NCBI RefSeq assembly: GCF_004343705.1
Contig: NZ_SKFH01000027.1
Location: forward strand, 1-55,305
DNA length: 55,305 bases
Source: Flaviaesturariibacter aridisoli
GTDB taxonomy: Bacteria > Bacteroidota > Bacteroidia > Chitinophagales > Chitinophagaceae
Reading direction: 5' to 3'
A program made the position numbers and the translations under genes. A model generated the notes under the pieces. It ran no database searches. It was not told the DNA's origin and worked only from the letters and a program-made list of their open reading frames with translations. This document shows positions 35,501-43,413 of the stretch, in pieces (position 1 is the stretch's first letter; each line of letters opens with the position of its first letter).

Positions 35501-37487
35501 TGTGTTTCATGCCATCGGGGCCCTGCCCGAGCTGCAGGTGACGCGCCTCGGGCTGATTTTCGGCATCGACTACGAAGGCATCCCCAGCTTCGGCTTCCTG
35601 GGCGAATTCACGCTCAACGGAACGGGTGACGCCGACAAGGGCATCGTGGCCTTCGTGTTCGACAGCGCGAACCCCTCGAAGTGCCTGCTCGACCTGAAGT
35701 TTCCACGCGAAACCCAAAAGGCGCTGCAGGACCTCTTCCGCCAGTGCAACTTCCTGGGCATCCCCGCGGCCACCCTCGACGGCGTGCTCAACTTCCTGCA
35801 ATTCGGCGGCTTCGCCGATGAAAAAGGAGCCTGGGTGCCGCTGCGTCTCAAGTTCGCGATCGCCGACGTACGCATCGGCGACGTGTTTTACAACAAAGGC
35901 ATCATGGTGCAGGGGCGCATCGGTCTCTTCGGCGGCGAGCTGGAAGCCGCCTTCAACCTGCGCCTCGACAGCAGCGGCTTCAAGGGTTTCGGCAAGCTGA
36001 AGAAAATCGACATCCGCATCGACGACAAGCCGGTGCTGCTCCTTGCAGAATCGGCGGAGTCTGTGCTCGTAAAAGATCGCGTACTCAATGAAGACATCAA
36101 CAAGCTGCTCTTCGACGGCCCCTATCTTAACGTCGAAGCCCCGATCGGGTCGCTCGACGCGGCTTGCATCAACAGCAGCGCCCGCGTAGAATTCCTCGGT
36201 GTGCAATACGATACGCTGTGCAGCATTTCCAGGGACGGTGTGTACTTCAAATGCAACGAGCGTCTGCCCGTGGGACAGTTGCAACTGGATGTGGCGCTGC
36301 GCTCCTTCCGCGACATGGAAGCAACCGGTAGCGTCAACCTCGACTTCGAAATCCCGGAATTGTACGTGTCGGCACAGGCGCAGGGCCACGGCGGCATTTA
36401 CCTCAAAGGCACCGACCTGCGCGCCCGCTTCTCCCTGCTTGTTTCCTTCAAAGACCCCGTCAACAACCACCCGGTCAGCCTGCCCGCTTTCGACGTGGAG
36501 CTGACCGTGCCGCCGCAGCTTGTAGACGTGCTGAGCCATCTCGCCGAGCGCACCGTGGAAACCGTGCGCGAAGTGGCCAAGGAAGTGTTCAGCGAGATCA
36601 AGGCCGAACTGGAGCAGCTGGTGAAAGAAATCACGGCGCTGGCAGAAGAGATCGCGGCCGTTGCCCGCAGCATTGAGGAGCAAACGCATATCATCGCCAC
36701 GCTCAAACAAAATATCGAGGAGATCATCGATGTACTGAAAGCCATCTATGGTGCCATCGCCCAGCACCGCGAGGATATCGCCCGCCTCGAACGCGAGCTG
36801 CTGGACCTTGCGGCGGAGATCGCCCAGCTGGCCGACGCCCTCGCCCGCCTCGACCTGCGCCGCACCAACGACCTGATCAACCAGATCCCCAACATCCTGA
36901 TGGTCATCGTGCTGGAAATAGCCGGCACTACCAGCGCCATCACCGGTGACGTGCTGCTGGCCGTCAACCGCAAGCTCGAGGACGGCTGGAATTATTGGGA
37001 ACAGGTGCGCATTGACACCTACCAGGAACGGATGCGCCTGGACGCGGAATACCGCGACAACTGGTGGAAGCCCTGGGCCTGGGGCCATCCCGCCCGGATG
37101 GGTGCCCTGCTGATCCACGAAGGCGTTTGCGAGTCGAACAAATTCCACGAGCGCAACCTGATCAACCTGCTGGCGCCGTTTGTGGAGCTGGCGGCCGCCA
37201 TCGAGCGCGACACGCGGCAGGTGCAAAACCTCCTGGGCCTTCGGCGCAGCGAGCACGACAACAAGAGCAGCGTGCTGGCGCAAACGCAGACCCTCCTGGC
37301 CGAGCGTATGCAAAAAGCCAACGAGGAGACCGACGAGCAGCACCGTAAGGAGGGCGACCTGCGCACGAGCGAAGGCTTCCTGCAAGAGCTTGCTGTGCAA
37401 AAGACCGGTAAAGAATCCCTGCTGACGCAACGGCGCGAGGACCTGGAACGGATCAAAAGCCGCAAGCGGGCGGAGCTCGCGCTGTAG
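32541..37487 (+). CDS. Giant protein (1648 residues) of unknown function, beta-rich with C-terminal coiled coils
   Basis: Starts MQKELYTRLFTGLRDRIGRD with no signal peptide. Residues about 60-1300 are a long series of amphipathic beta strands in loosely repeated blocks, for example LTLSYDSNGLFSGYFS, LKTLSVTYDSLEDHFLFTAE, LKGLSFDLLFTRKW and LRLKFAIADVRIGDVFYNKG. Two-faced strands like this suggest a long beta solenoid, groove or lipid-tunnel-like body. From about 1325 to 1430 comes a heptad coiled coil (EIKAELEQLVKEITALAEEI). Next is a Trp-rich segment (NWWKPWAWGHPARMG, about 1505), and a second coiled coil runs to the end (about 1590-1648). I cannot name the family with confidence. It is coupled to the MBL hydrolase gene by 27 nt, so it may be its scaffold or target-recognition partner. 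Confidence 0.85.
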   Translation: MQKELYTRLFTGLRDRIGRDAGFPLNSASLRQLAVDLQLYDALAPDLEGYFSEQRFDSLDLKGPALLSDTEDGLFLQTVIDRELTVPAFAAPVHLVQLTLSYDSNGLFSGYFSTAADRGPAFYVDLYRGSEQFSSCDQFSLADVNDLHEAVGAGALRSGFSSFLNTASLFTDIRVHSFEVASAGSSVTVTYDATPQQLQHLEVLPGILTLEDFYFTNTIVRTGTATQQSDLAYRFGCHARVQVCARYYGFSCAQQGGDSYRFEAAREGGVPLPTVPQLLGHFGLELPALDLFPEITLQSIAVTADIAQKKLEEVEIGAELLFRPLEARFRSRLSFPDCRYRLSLLESLPVAETMRRIGDRIGLPLPTLGSEFEQLQVQQLDVALSRSTQSFELQLTDLFSYEICGSTLRFERFAFSISHSTGEKPRVSIGGAVSFLDLLFSFRGSYDTHYTFEAVLETELTLKDYQQRFEQQFAVQLPFSLPNIGLSALSFACSTDKSFHFVAEMGTFSLRDLGIELELLQDLQVVAPSLEIAYDQQSKFFCEIRGGLTLKGLSFDLLFTRKWDSAAGKAGYYFYGELRNDYALGDLEYFSESFRTLIPDSVRDLTLKTLSVTYDSLEDHFLFTAEIQDLLHYDFELGVLRKIDVNDCRLQFHIRDKKIHFNLQGDLAINDTHLVFETDYSTEKGLTLAAYNKEVMNLNLKGFTDHYLGETGVWSLVPEYFRNITFDKTRLQFRSSPLQVSIDISTKQLGGLYGFIGKSRSGAGVLFGIVPPAKIPFSEINADLGFLEGLDFTGSFLVLSSADASSYEPEQIPEQLKTVAFVDGITLSAALSLNEEGIRSTELRAAVAYFRKHILDVQQLTIRGMLGLDLEKIALEAFVGKIAIGGTLLELRKAGVRISAGLDFTLFGTLAIDLQEYIGIAMSFSLYLKVAANGVMGYGIWEGDLGTRNLKELSRNLEHLSTSATQLLNDYEGARQVLASNTLFNPGVFHAIGALPELQVTRLGLIFGIDYEGIPSFGFLGEFTLNGTGDADKGIVAFVFDSANPSKCLLDLKFPRETQKALQDLFRQCNFLGIPAATLDGVLNFLQFGGFADEKGAWVPLRLKFAIADVRIGDVFYNKGIMVQGRIGLFGGELEAAFNLRLDSSGFKGFGKLKKIDIRIDDKPVLLLAESAESVLVKDRVLNEDINKLLFDGPYLNVEAPIGSLDAACINSSARVEFLGVQYDTLCSISRDGVYFKCNERLPVGQLQLDVALRSFRDMEATGSVNLDFEIPELYVSAQAQGHGGIYLKGTDLRARFSLLVSFKDPVNNHPVSLPAFDVELTVPPQLVDVLSHLAERTVETVREVAKEVFSEIKAELEQLVKEITALAEEIAAVARSIEEQTHIIATLKQNIEEIIDVLKAIYGAIAQHREDIARLERELLDLAAEIAQLADALARLDLRRTNDLINQIPNILMVIVLEIAGTTSAITGDVLLAVNRKLEDGWNYWEQVRIDTYQERMRLDAEYRDNWWKPWAWGHPARMGALLIHEGVCESNKFHERNLINLLAPFVELAAAIERDTRQVQNLLGLRRSEHDNKSSVLAQTQTLLAERMQKANEETDEQHRKEGDLRTSEGFLQELAVQKTGKESLLTQRREDLERIKSRKRAELAL

Positions 37488-37562
37488 CGGAAAAGGAGGC
37501 GCGCGGCTGCAAGAAAAGGTTAAAGCGGCACACAATCAACGGATTGCGTAGCCGCTGGCGGC

Positions 37563-37570
37563 TATCTTCG
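37563..37570 (+). promoter_or_regulatory. Putative -7 box (TATCTTCG)
   Basis: One mismatch to TAnnTTTG, ending 4 nt before ATG 37575. Confidence 0.45.
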
Positions 37571-37574
37571 CGCC

Positions 37575-37922
37575 ATGCGCCGCCGTTTCCACTATTTCCT
37601 ACTCGTCGTGCTGCTGACGGCCCTCGCGGCCGCCGGTGGCGGCGCGTACCGTAGTACTACGGTGGAGACGGTGGTGGACGGCGGCACGGTGCTCCGCGCG
37701 AAATCGCGGCCGGCGCACCCGGCCCAACTGACCGATGCCGCGCCCCTCGTGGCGCCGGCACAGCATGCCGCGCGCGGCTTCTTTCCGCCCGGCGACCTGC
37801 CCCGCTTCGAGGCAGCCCCGCCCCTCGCCTATTCGGCGCCCGCAACGCTGGTTGCCGCGCAACGCTCCGCCGCGGGCAAGCGCTACCTCGACCACAATTA
37901 TCCCTACCACGCCTTCTGGTAA
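37575..37922 (+). CDS. Small exported protein of unknown function
   Basis: 115 residues: a basic start (MRRRFHYF), hydrophobic core (LLVVLLTALAAAGGG) and a Pro/Ala-rich mature part ending DHNYPYHAFW. The hydrophobic segment could be a signal peptide or a membrane anchor. Nothing else is recognisable. It stands ahead of a tiny membrane protein and an antiporter gene on the same strand. Confidence 0.6.
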   Translation: MRRRFHYFLLVVLLTALAAAGGGAYRSTTVETVVDGGTVLRAKSRPAHPAQLTDAAPLVAPAQHAARGFFPPGDLPRFEAAPPLAYSAPATLVAAQRSAAGKRYLDHNYPYHAFW

Positions 37923-37986
37923 TCGGCCTTTTCTTGTAGCCGGCGCTGCCGCCGGACCCATTATTGCATCACTTAAAAACAAGAAA

Positions 37987-38106
37987 ATGGCTACCCTACT
38001 CACGGCCGTCATCGTGCTGGGCTTCCTGGCATTGGTCATCGGCCTCCTCATGTTCGTGAACAACCGCGACCGCAAGCGCGACGCGCAAAATAATCCGCTT
38101 CCTTAA
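37987..38106 (+). CDS. Single-pass membrane miniprotein (39 residues) before the antiporter
   Basis: MATLLTAVIVLGFLALVIGL is the start of one membrane helix. It is followed by MFVNNRDRKRDAQNNPLP, a basic tail expected in the cytoplasm. It ends 36 nt before the antiporter start, in the same direction. Small single-helix subunits accompany several transporters (KdpF is one known case), so a role in stabilising or regulating the antiporter is plausible but unproven. Its own coding sense is supported by the helix-plus-basic-tail pattern. Confidence 0.65.
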   Translation: MATLLTAVIVLGFLALVIGLLMFVNNRDRKRDAQNNPLP

Positions 38107-38142
38107 GTTAACTTCAGATCAGCGCAGGCTAAACCGAATGCT

Positions 38143-39630
38143 ATGGTATTGGAAACAAGCAACATATTATTGATTGGTTCGCTGCTCCTGCTCATCAGCG
38201 TCATTGCCGGCAAAACAATCCGGCGCCTCGGGGTGCCTACGCTGATCTTCTTTCTTATCGTCGGGATCCTGGCCGGCTCCGAAGGCGTGGGCGGCATCCA
38301 CTTCGACAACGCCAAGTTTGCCCAGTTCATCGGCATCGTGGCACTCAACTTCATCCTGTTTTCGGGCGGACTCGATACGCGCTGGCAGCACATCCGCCCC
38401 GTATTATCCAAAGGCATTGCGCTCTCTACTGCCGGTGTGTTCATCACCGCGCTGTCGGTAGGTGTGTTCGTACATTATGTATTCGGCTTCACGCTGGCCG
38501 AGGGGCTCCTGCTCGGGTCGGTCATTTCGGCCACCGATGCCGCGGCGGTCTTTTCGATCCTGCGCGGTAAGGGCATCGGCCTCAAAGGACCGCTGCAGCC
38601 GATGCTGGAGCTCGAAAGCGGCTCCAACGACCCGATGGCCTACTTCCTTACCATCACCTTCACCGGCATCGTGGCGCAGGGCGACGCCGACGCGTGGACC
38701 CTCGTCCTGTCGTTTTTCAAAGAATTTATCATCGGCGGTGCGCTGGGCCTCCTCATGGGCCGCGCCAGCGTGTGGCTGATCAACAACATCCGCCTCGGCA
38801 CCGAAGGCCTCTACCCGGTGCTGACGCTCGGCCTGGCGCTGTTTACGTACTCCTGCACCCACGCCCTCGGCGGCAACGGCTTCCTGGCCATTTACCTCTG
38901 CGCCATTATCATGGGCAACAGCCCGATGGTGCGACGCCGCAGCCTCACCCGCTTCTACGACGGGCAGGCCTGGCTGATGCAGATCATTCTCTTTCTTACC
39001 CTGGGCCTGCAGGTGTTTCCCTCGCGCATCCTGCCCCTGGTGGGCACCGGCCTGGCGATCTCGGCCTTCCTTATGTTCGTGGCGCGCCCGCTGGGCGTGT
39101 TCCTGGCGCTGCTTCCGTTCCGGATCAACCGGCGCAACAAGCTGTTTCTTTCCTGGGTAGGACTTCGCGGCGGCGTACCGATCGTGTTTGCCACCTACCC
39201 ACTTCTTGCCGGGCTCGACAAAGCGGAGATGATCTTCAACCTCGTGTTCTTTATCTCGGTCACCTCGGTATTGCTGCAGGGTACCACGCTTTCCCCCGTG
39301 GCCCGGCTGCTGGGCGTGTCGGTGCCCGCCAACCGAAGGCGCCTCGATGCGGCTTTTGAAACCGAAGACCAGGTGCATGGCGAGCAGCGCGTGCTGCACA
39401 TTCCGCCCGGCGCCCGCAGTGCCGGCCGGCGCATCGTGGAGCTGCGACTCCCGCAGCGCGTCACGATCCTCAGCATCGAGCGCGAAGGCCGCTTCGTCTT
39501 GCCCAACGGGTCTACCCGCCTCGCCGTGGGCGACCGCGTACAGGTGCTGGCGCCCGACCACAATGCGCTGACCGAACTGCGCCGGCTGGGCTGGGAGGAT
39601 GGGGAAGAAGAAACCGCTTCATACGCGTAG
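38143..39630 (+). CDS. nhaP2: CPA1-type K+(Na+)/H+ antiporter with TrkA-C domain
   Basis: 495 residues. About 12 membrane helices span residues 1-395, with the cation/proton antiporter signatures FLIVGILAGSEGVGG, FSGGLDTRW, ATDAAAVFSIL, ELESGSNDPMAYFL (paired acidic site) and LRGGVPIVFATYPL. A cytoplasmic RCK_C/TrkA-C domain follows (about 405-485: HIPPGARSAGRRIVELRLPQ, VGDRVQVLAPD). This layout equals NhaP2/CvrA of proteobacteria, a K+/H+ exchanger controlling cytoplasmic pH and potassium. Ion preference cannot be read from sequence alone. Preceded by a 39-residue membrane miniprotein. Confidence 0.9.
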   Translation: MVLETSNILLIGSLLLLISVIAGKTIRRLGVPTLIFFLIVGILAGSEGVGGIHFDNAKFAQFIGIVALNFILFSGGLDTRWQHIRPVLSKGIALSTAGVFITALSVGVFVHYVFGFTLAEGLLLGSVISATDAAAVFSILRGKGIGLKGPLQPMLELESGSNDPMAYFLTITFTGIVAQGDADAWTLVLSFFKEFIIGGALGLLMGRASVWLINNIRLGTEGLYPVLTLGLALFTYSCTHALGGNGFLAIYLCAIIMGNSPMVRRRSLTRFYDGQAWLMQIILFLTLGLQVFPSRILPLVGTGLAISAFLMFVARPLGVFLALLPFRINRRNKLFLSWVGLRGGVPIVFATYPLLAGLDKAEMIFNLVFFISVTSVLLQGTTLSPVARLLGVSVPANRRRLDAAFETEDQVHGEQRVLHIPPGARSAGRRIVELRLPQRVTILSIEREGRFVLPNGSTRLAVGDRVQVLAPDHNALTELRRLGWEDGEEETASYA

Positions 39631-39762
39631 AGTACGGGTCCATCGGCCGAAGGCGCAGTTCCGTCGAAAAGCCCATCGGCAATGGGAAAAGTGGGTACCT
39701 TGCTTTAACGTTGGTTAACATTGGTTAACCTTTTTCAACTGCTACCTTTCTGCGTTCTGCTT

Positions 39763-41028
39763 ATGGAAAAGATGCTTGCAAACAAACCGACCTGGGCGGA
39801 GCGGCTTGCCGACCGCCGTACCCTCTATGTGGCCCTGGCCTTTTGGTTCGGGCTGTCGGCCCTGCTGGCCTTCCAGCACGTACAGGAAAATACGATCAAC
39901 AACTACCTCATTTTCCGCAACGTTTTCTGGCACACGCTGCAGGGGCAGAATCTGTATTCCGACTATGCCTCGCAGCATGGCGACCAGAACCACTACGGAC
40001 CTTTTTTCAGCCTCGTGATCGCGCCCTTTGCAGTGCTGCCCGACTGGGCGGGCGTGCTGCTGTGGGTCACGGCCAATGCCGCCTTCCTGCTGTTTGCGGT
40101 GTGGCGGATGCCGCTGCGGCCGGCGGCCAAAACGGCACTGCTGCTGCTCTGCGCCAACGAGCTGATGATCAACAGCGGGCAACTCCAGGCCAACGCCCTC
40201 ACCTGCGCCTGCATCCTGCTCGGATTTTCCTACACCCAGCGGGGCAGGGAGCACTGGGCCCTGTTCTTCATCCTCTTCGGGGCGTTTATCAAGATCTATG
40301 CGATCGTGGGCGGACTGTTCCTGCTCTTCAGCCGCCACAAGGCGCGCTTCATCGGCTGGGGACTGCTTTGGAGCGCGGTATTTTTCGTGGCGCCGATGCT
40401 GATTACCGAACCCGGCTTTATCCTGCAATCGTATGGCGACTGGTATGCATCGCTCCAGGCAAAGTCGGTACAAAACACCGACCCGACGCTGGGCCTTCTC
40501 AGCCTCGACCAGAACATTTCCGTCATGGGCATGATCAGCCGCATCTTCAACCCGGCGATGAACACGACGCCGGTTTGGCTGACGGGCATCGTGTTGTTTC
40601 TCAGCCAGCTGCGCCGCTGGCGCGACTTCGGCGATATCCGTCTGCGCTTCTACCTGCTGGCGTCGGTGCTGCTGTTCACGGTGTTGTTCAGCAACGGCTC
40701 CGAGGCCTGCACCTACATCATTGCCGTAATGGGAATGTGCCTCTGGTACCTGGTGCAGGAAAAAACGCGGCGGCTCCACATTTTCTTCTTCACGCTGTTG
40801 GTGCTCACCACCTTCCTGTATTCCGACCTGCTGGGCGGCTACTGGCTGCGGCAGACGCTGGTGAAACCCTACTCGCTCAAAGCCCTTTGTCCGCTCATAC
40901 TTTGGCTCAGGATACTGGTGCAGGTGCATCGCCGGCAATACAGCCGCCTGGCGCCCTGGGCGGTGCGCGTTCCGGAAGAAGATCAACTGATCCGGAACTC
41001 GCCGTATCCATTGCGGCGGATCGCGTAA
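39763..41028 (+). CDS. GT87-like polytopic membrane glycosyltransferase (DUF2029-type)
   Basis: 421 residues beginning MEKMLANKPTWAERLADRRT, with about ten membrane helices. The first loop after helix 1 (NVFWHTLQGQNLYSDYASQH, YGPFFSLVIAPF) contains the conserved acidic and aromatic residues of polyprenyl-phosphate mannosyltransferase-like GT87 proteins. NSGQLQANALTCACIL is the second family block. It probably transfers a sugar from a polyprenyl donor to a periplasmic acceptor. A 5' extension to 39721 is possible, but a TACCTTTC box at 39743 favours ATG 39763. Tandem TTGGTTAAC copies lie at 39712-39729. Confidence 0.82.
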   Translation: MEKMLANKPTWAERLADRRTLYVALAFWFGLSALLAFQHVQENTINNYLIFRNVFWHTLQGQNLYSDYASQHGDQNHYGPFFSLVIAPFAVLPDWAGVLLWVTANAAFLLFAVWRMPLRPAAKTALLLLCANELMINSGQLQANALTCACILLGFSYTQRGREHWALFFILFGAFIKIYAIVGGLFLLFSRHKARFIGWGLLWSAVFFVAPMLITEPGFILQSYGDWYASLQAKSVQNTDPTLGLLSLDQNISVMGMISRIFNPAMNTTPVWLTGIVLFLSQLRRWRDFGDIRLRFYLLASVLLFTVLFSNGSEACTYIIAVMGMCLWYLVQEKTRRLHIFFFTLLVLTTFLYSDLLGGYWLRQTLVKPYSLKALCPLILWLRILVQVHRRQYSRLAPWAVRVPEEDQLIRNSPYPLRRIA

Positions 41029-41074
41029 TCAGAAGCTTTCGTAATATTTCTCCGTGTTTCGTTTGTAGCCCAGA

Positions 41075-41482
41075 TCAGCGGCGTGCCATATAGGCGCGGC
41101 AGAGTGCCACGAGCTGGTCGGCGAGGTGCTCCATATCCTCGTAAATCAGCGGTTTGGTAACGAGGTCCACGTCCCACTGTAACGCAAAGTTTTTATCGAC
41201 GTCGCTGTTCGACGTAGTGAACAGAAGCACGGGCAGAGCGGAAAAGCGCGGGTGCTTGCGCAGCGCTACGAGCGTTTCGCGGCCATCAAGCACCGGCATG
41301 TTGAGGTCGAGCACGATGTGGCAAGGCAGTTCCGTCTCCGGTAGCCGCTCCAGCGTGTTGAGCAGGGCACGGCCGTCGGCAAAGCGCGTCACCTGCACCT
41401 CGGGGCGCTCGGCAAAGGCCTCCAGGAAAATGTGGAGATCATCCAGGTCGTCTTCGGCGTAAAAGAGGCGGTACTCGTTCAT
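41075..41482 (-). CDS. Single-domain response regulator (receiver only)
   Basis: 135 residues. The acidic pocket is EDD at 10-12, the phospho-acceptor Asp59 is in HIVLDLNMPVLDG, the switch Thr is in LLFTTS and the conserved Lys in VTKPL. No output domain, so it signals by binding a partner, as Rcp1/CheY-like regulators do. Its partner could be one of the PAS kinases elsewhere; the nearest gene, a PAS-only protein, has no kinase domain. It converges on the GT87 gene and lies 29 nt after the XRE regulator gene on the same strand, so the two are probably co-transcribed. Confidence 0.9.
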   Translation of the reverse strand: MNEYRLFYAEDDLDDLHIFLEAFAERPEVQVTRFADGRALLNTLERLPETELPCHIVLDLNMPVLDGRETLVALRKHPRFSALPVLLFTTSNSDVDKNFALQWDVDLVTKPLIYEDMEHLADQLVALCRAYMARR

Positions 41483-41511
41483 TCAGATGGCTTGAGGAGG
41501 GGTGGTCGGAT

Positions 41512-42261
41512 TCAGGTAAGGCGGCGGCTCAGCGCGCTGAGCTGCTCTTCGAGGTCGGCAATGCGGCGGTTCATGTCTTCCAGCGGTGGGTCCAGGCGGG
41601 CGCTGAGCACCCATTCGGCCTGCCACAGCTCGCGCACCTCGCTGGCGGCCAGCGTTACCGGCCCGCCGGGCGAAGGGCCCAGCAGCCAGCGTCCCGCACC
41701 GTCGCTGCGCAGGCGGCGGAGCAGCAGCCCGTGCACGGGCGATACCAGTAAATAAACAGCGCCTTCATGCGGCGGCTCGCCGGCAGGGGCCCGGCGGCAA
41801 AGTACCCGGTCGCCCGGCTCGAAGCGCGGCGCCAGTGCCGGGTCGGTGACCTCGAACACACGGTATTCATCGCTGCGCAGGCCCGGAAGCCCGTAAGCCG
41901 GCAAGCGCTCCAGGTAACCCGGCTCCCCACCCTGCTGCAGGTAGCGGGCGGCTTCCTCGCGGGCCACGAAGGGCGCCCGCGTAAGGGTGTGCGCAACCGC
42001 GTCACCGCCCGGGGGCGTGCCGGCGGGCGCGGCGGCAGGCGGTGCAAAAGCCTGCGCAAGGTCGCGGGTAAGCAATTCGTCGATGCTGACGCCGAACAGG
42101 TGCGACAGCCGCACCAGCACCTCGGGGTCGGTTGGACCGGATAATCCCGATTCGTAATTGGCGATGGTGGTCCGGCCCAGCCGCACTTCCTGCCCCAGCT
42201 GCTCCTGGGTTCGGGCGGAGCGCTTGCGCAGGTGTTTCAGATTTTGGGCGAAGTAGGTCAC
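41512..42261 (-). CDS. XRE-family repressor with S24-like C-terminal domain
   Basis: 249 residues. An N-terminal helix-turn-helix (5-65: NLKHLRKRSARTQEQLGQEV, LGRTTIANYESG, LVRLSHLFGVSIDELL). A Pro/Ala/Gly linker joins it to an S24/LexA-like domain (about 130-225: RVFEVTDPALAPRFEPGDRV, EGAVYLLV, LLRRLR), and a short coiled coil ends it (MNRRIADLEEQLSALSRR). Such regulators resemble phage repressors, but this version is common in Bacteroidota chromosomes, and the Ser/Lys self-cleavage pair is not evident. It is divergent from the PAS gene, with candidate operators in its own promoter region. Confidence 0.85.
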   Translation of the reverse strand: MTYFAQNLKHLRKRSARTQEQLGQEVRLGRTTIANYESGLSGPTDPEVLVRLSHLFGVSIDELLTRDLAQAFAPPAAAPAGTPPGGDAVAHTLTRAPFVAREEAARYLQQGGEPGYLERLPAYGLPGLRSDEYRVFEVTDPALAPRFEPGDRVLCRRAPAGEPPHEGAVYLLVSPVHGLLLRRLRSDGAGRWLLGPSPGGPVTLAASEVRELWQAEWVLSARLDPPLEDMNRRIADLEEQLSALSRRLT

Positions 42262-42272
42262 GACACAAAACG

Positions 42273-42334
42273 TTTGTACAAAGATGTCAATTTTTCAGTC
42301 ATTTGCCCGCAACAATGTCAAGTTTTTGAACAAA
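42273..42334 (-). promoter_or_regulatory. Candidate operators of the XRE regulator
   Basis: TTTGTACAAA (42273-42282, perfect palindrome) and TTTGAACAAA (42325-42334, one mismatch) lie 52 bp apart, about five turns, directly upstream of the regulator. Two TGTCAAnTTTTT-like direct repeats (42285 and 42316) sit between them. Likely autoregulation. The remaining 42346-42599 spacer shows no gene. Confidence 0.45.
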
Positions 42335-42599
42335 TGTCGGTTCTGCTCAGCCGTTAGTCTTTAGCTCATCTATTCCCAGTGCGGGCTGCATTTGCTAATT
42401 AGCAAAACCGTTGCTTTCTGCGCGCTCTGCCGGAAAGTCCCATTCGCGCCTCATTCTGAACCATTTAAACAAGCGCATACCCGGTACCGGTACAACCGGC
42501 AAGTGGCGCTTGTTAATTGTGGAGGCTCGTCCCGCCGCCCGGAAACAAAAGGCCCGCTCTTTGCCTTTACAGGGGGAAGACGTATGAAAATGTGCGCCT

Positions 42600-43397
42600 A
42601 TGAAAAACAACAACAACGCCTCTTTCGCAGCTCCCGGTTTCGCCTATGCGCTTTTGGATCTTTGCACGCTCCTGATTGAAGGGGCGAACGAGCCGCTGCT
42701 GGCTATGGGAACCGACTACCGGCTTCAACTAGTGAACCCTGCCGCCGCGCGCTGGCTGGGGCGTCCGCGCAAGGAATTGCTGCAGGAATCGCTGCTCCGC
42801 TACCTGCCGGCCGGCGACAGCACGTCGCTGCTGGCCTTCCTCGACCGTGGACTTGCGGGTGAAACCGACGGCTTTTCGCAGGCCTTCGAACTGGGCGGCC
42901 GCAGCCTGCTGTGGACGACCCAGGCCCTTCGTGATCCGAAGGGTGGCATCCAGGGTTTGTTATGCCGCATCGAAGACCGCACCGAGGTGGATCACATCCG
43001 TCGCCAGGTGCAGGACCTGCAGCGCTCGCTCCAGGAAAAAGACTTTATCCTCGGCAGCCGCGCCCAGCTGGCAGGCACGCTCCTGGAGGCAACACAAGGT
43101 CACACCTTCGTGCTCGACCGGGCCCTGCGCTTCTGTGCCGCCAACCGCTCCTACCTGGAATACACCGGCCGGCAGATCGGAGACCTGATGGGCCGCAGCC
43201 TGGTGGAGTGCTTCCCCGAGGCCGCCGCCACGCCCTTGCCCGAAAAGATCCGGGAAGCATTCGGCGGACGCACGCTGCTGCTGGAGCGGGTGCCGTGTGT
43301 GCTGAGCGACGGGACCTGCAATATCCAGCTGACGCCGCTGGCCTACGAAGGCTTTGTTTATGGTGTGCTGGTAGTGGCCGAAATGGCCGCTGACTGA
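42600..43397 (+). CDS. Tandem PAS-domain protein without effector domain
   Basis: 265 residues. The first PAS is at about 20-130 (LLAMGTDYRLQLVNPAAARW, LGRPRKELLQESLLRYLPAG). A coiled linker follows (IRRQVQDLQRSLQEKDFILG), then a second PAS at about 155-262 (LDRALRFCAANRSYLEYTG, MGRSLVECFPEA). It ends after the second PAS with no kinase, cyclase or DNA-binding part. It may be a sensor subunit for a separate kinase or regulator, perhaps the receiver protein at 41075. The frame is clean to its stop, so this is not a visible truncation. Confidence 0.8.
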   Translation: MKNNNNASFAAPGFAYALLDLCTLLIEGANEPLLAMGTDYRLQLVNPAAARWLGRPRKELLQESLLRYLPAGDSTSLLAFLDRGLAGETDGFSQAFELGGRSLLWTTQALRDPKGGIQGLLCRIEDRTEVDHIRRQVQDLQRSLQEKDFILGSRAQLAGTLLEATQGHTFVLDRALRFCAANRSYLEYTGRQIGDLMGRSLVECFPEAAATPLPEKIREAFGGRTLLLERVPCVLSDGTCNIQLTPLAYEGFVYGVLVVAEMAAD

Positions 43398-43413
43398 TTC
43401 TTTAATACCAGGT

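Noticed and set aside
34815-37535. 906-codon minus-strand frame opposite the giant protein gene
   Set aside because: Antisense shadow caused by codon bias; no domain motif or promoter, while the plus strand is coherent over 1648 codons.
41512-42261. Prophage repressor as sign of a prophage
   Set aside because: No phage structural, integrase or replication gene surrounds it; XRE-S24 proteins of this type are common chromosomal regulators.
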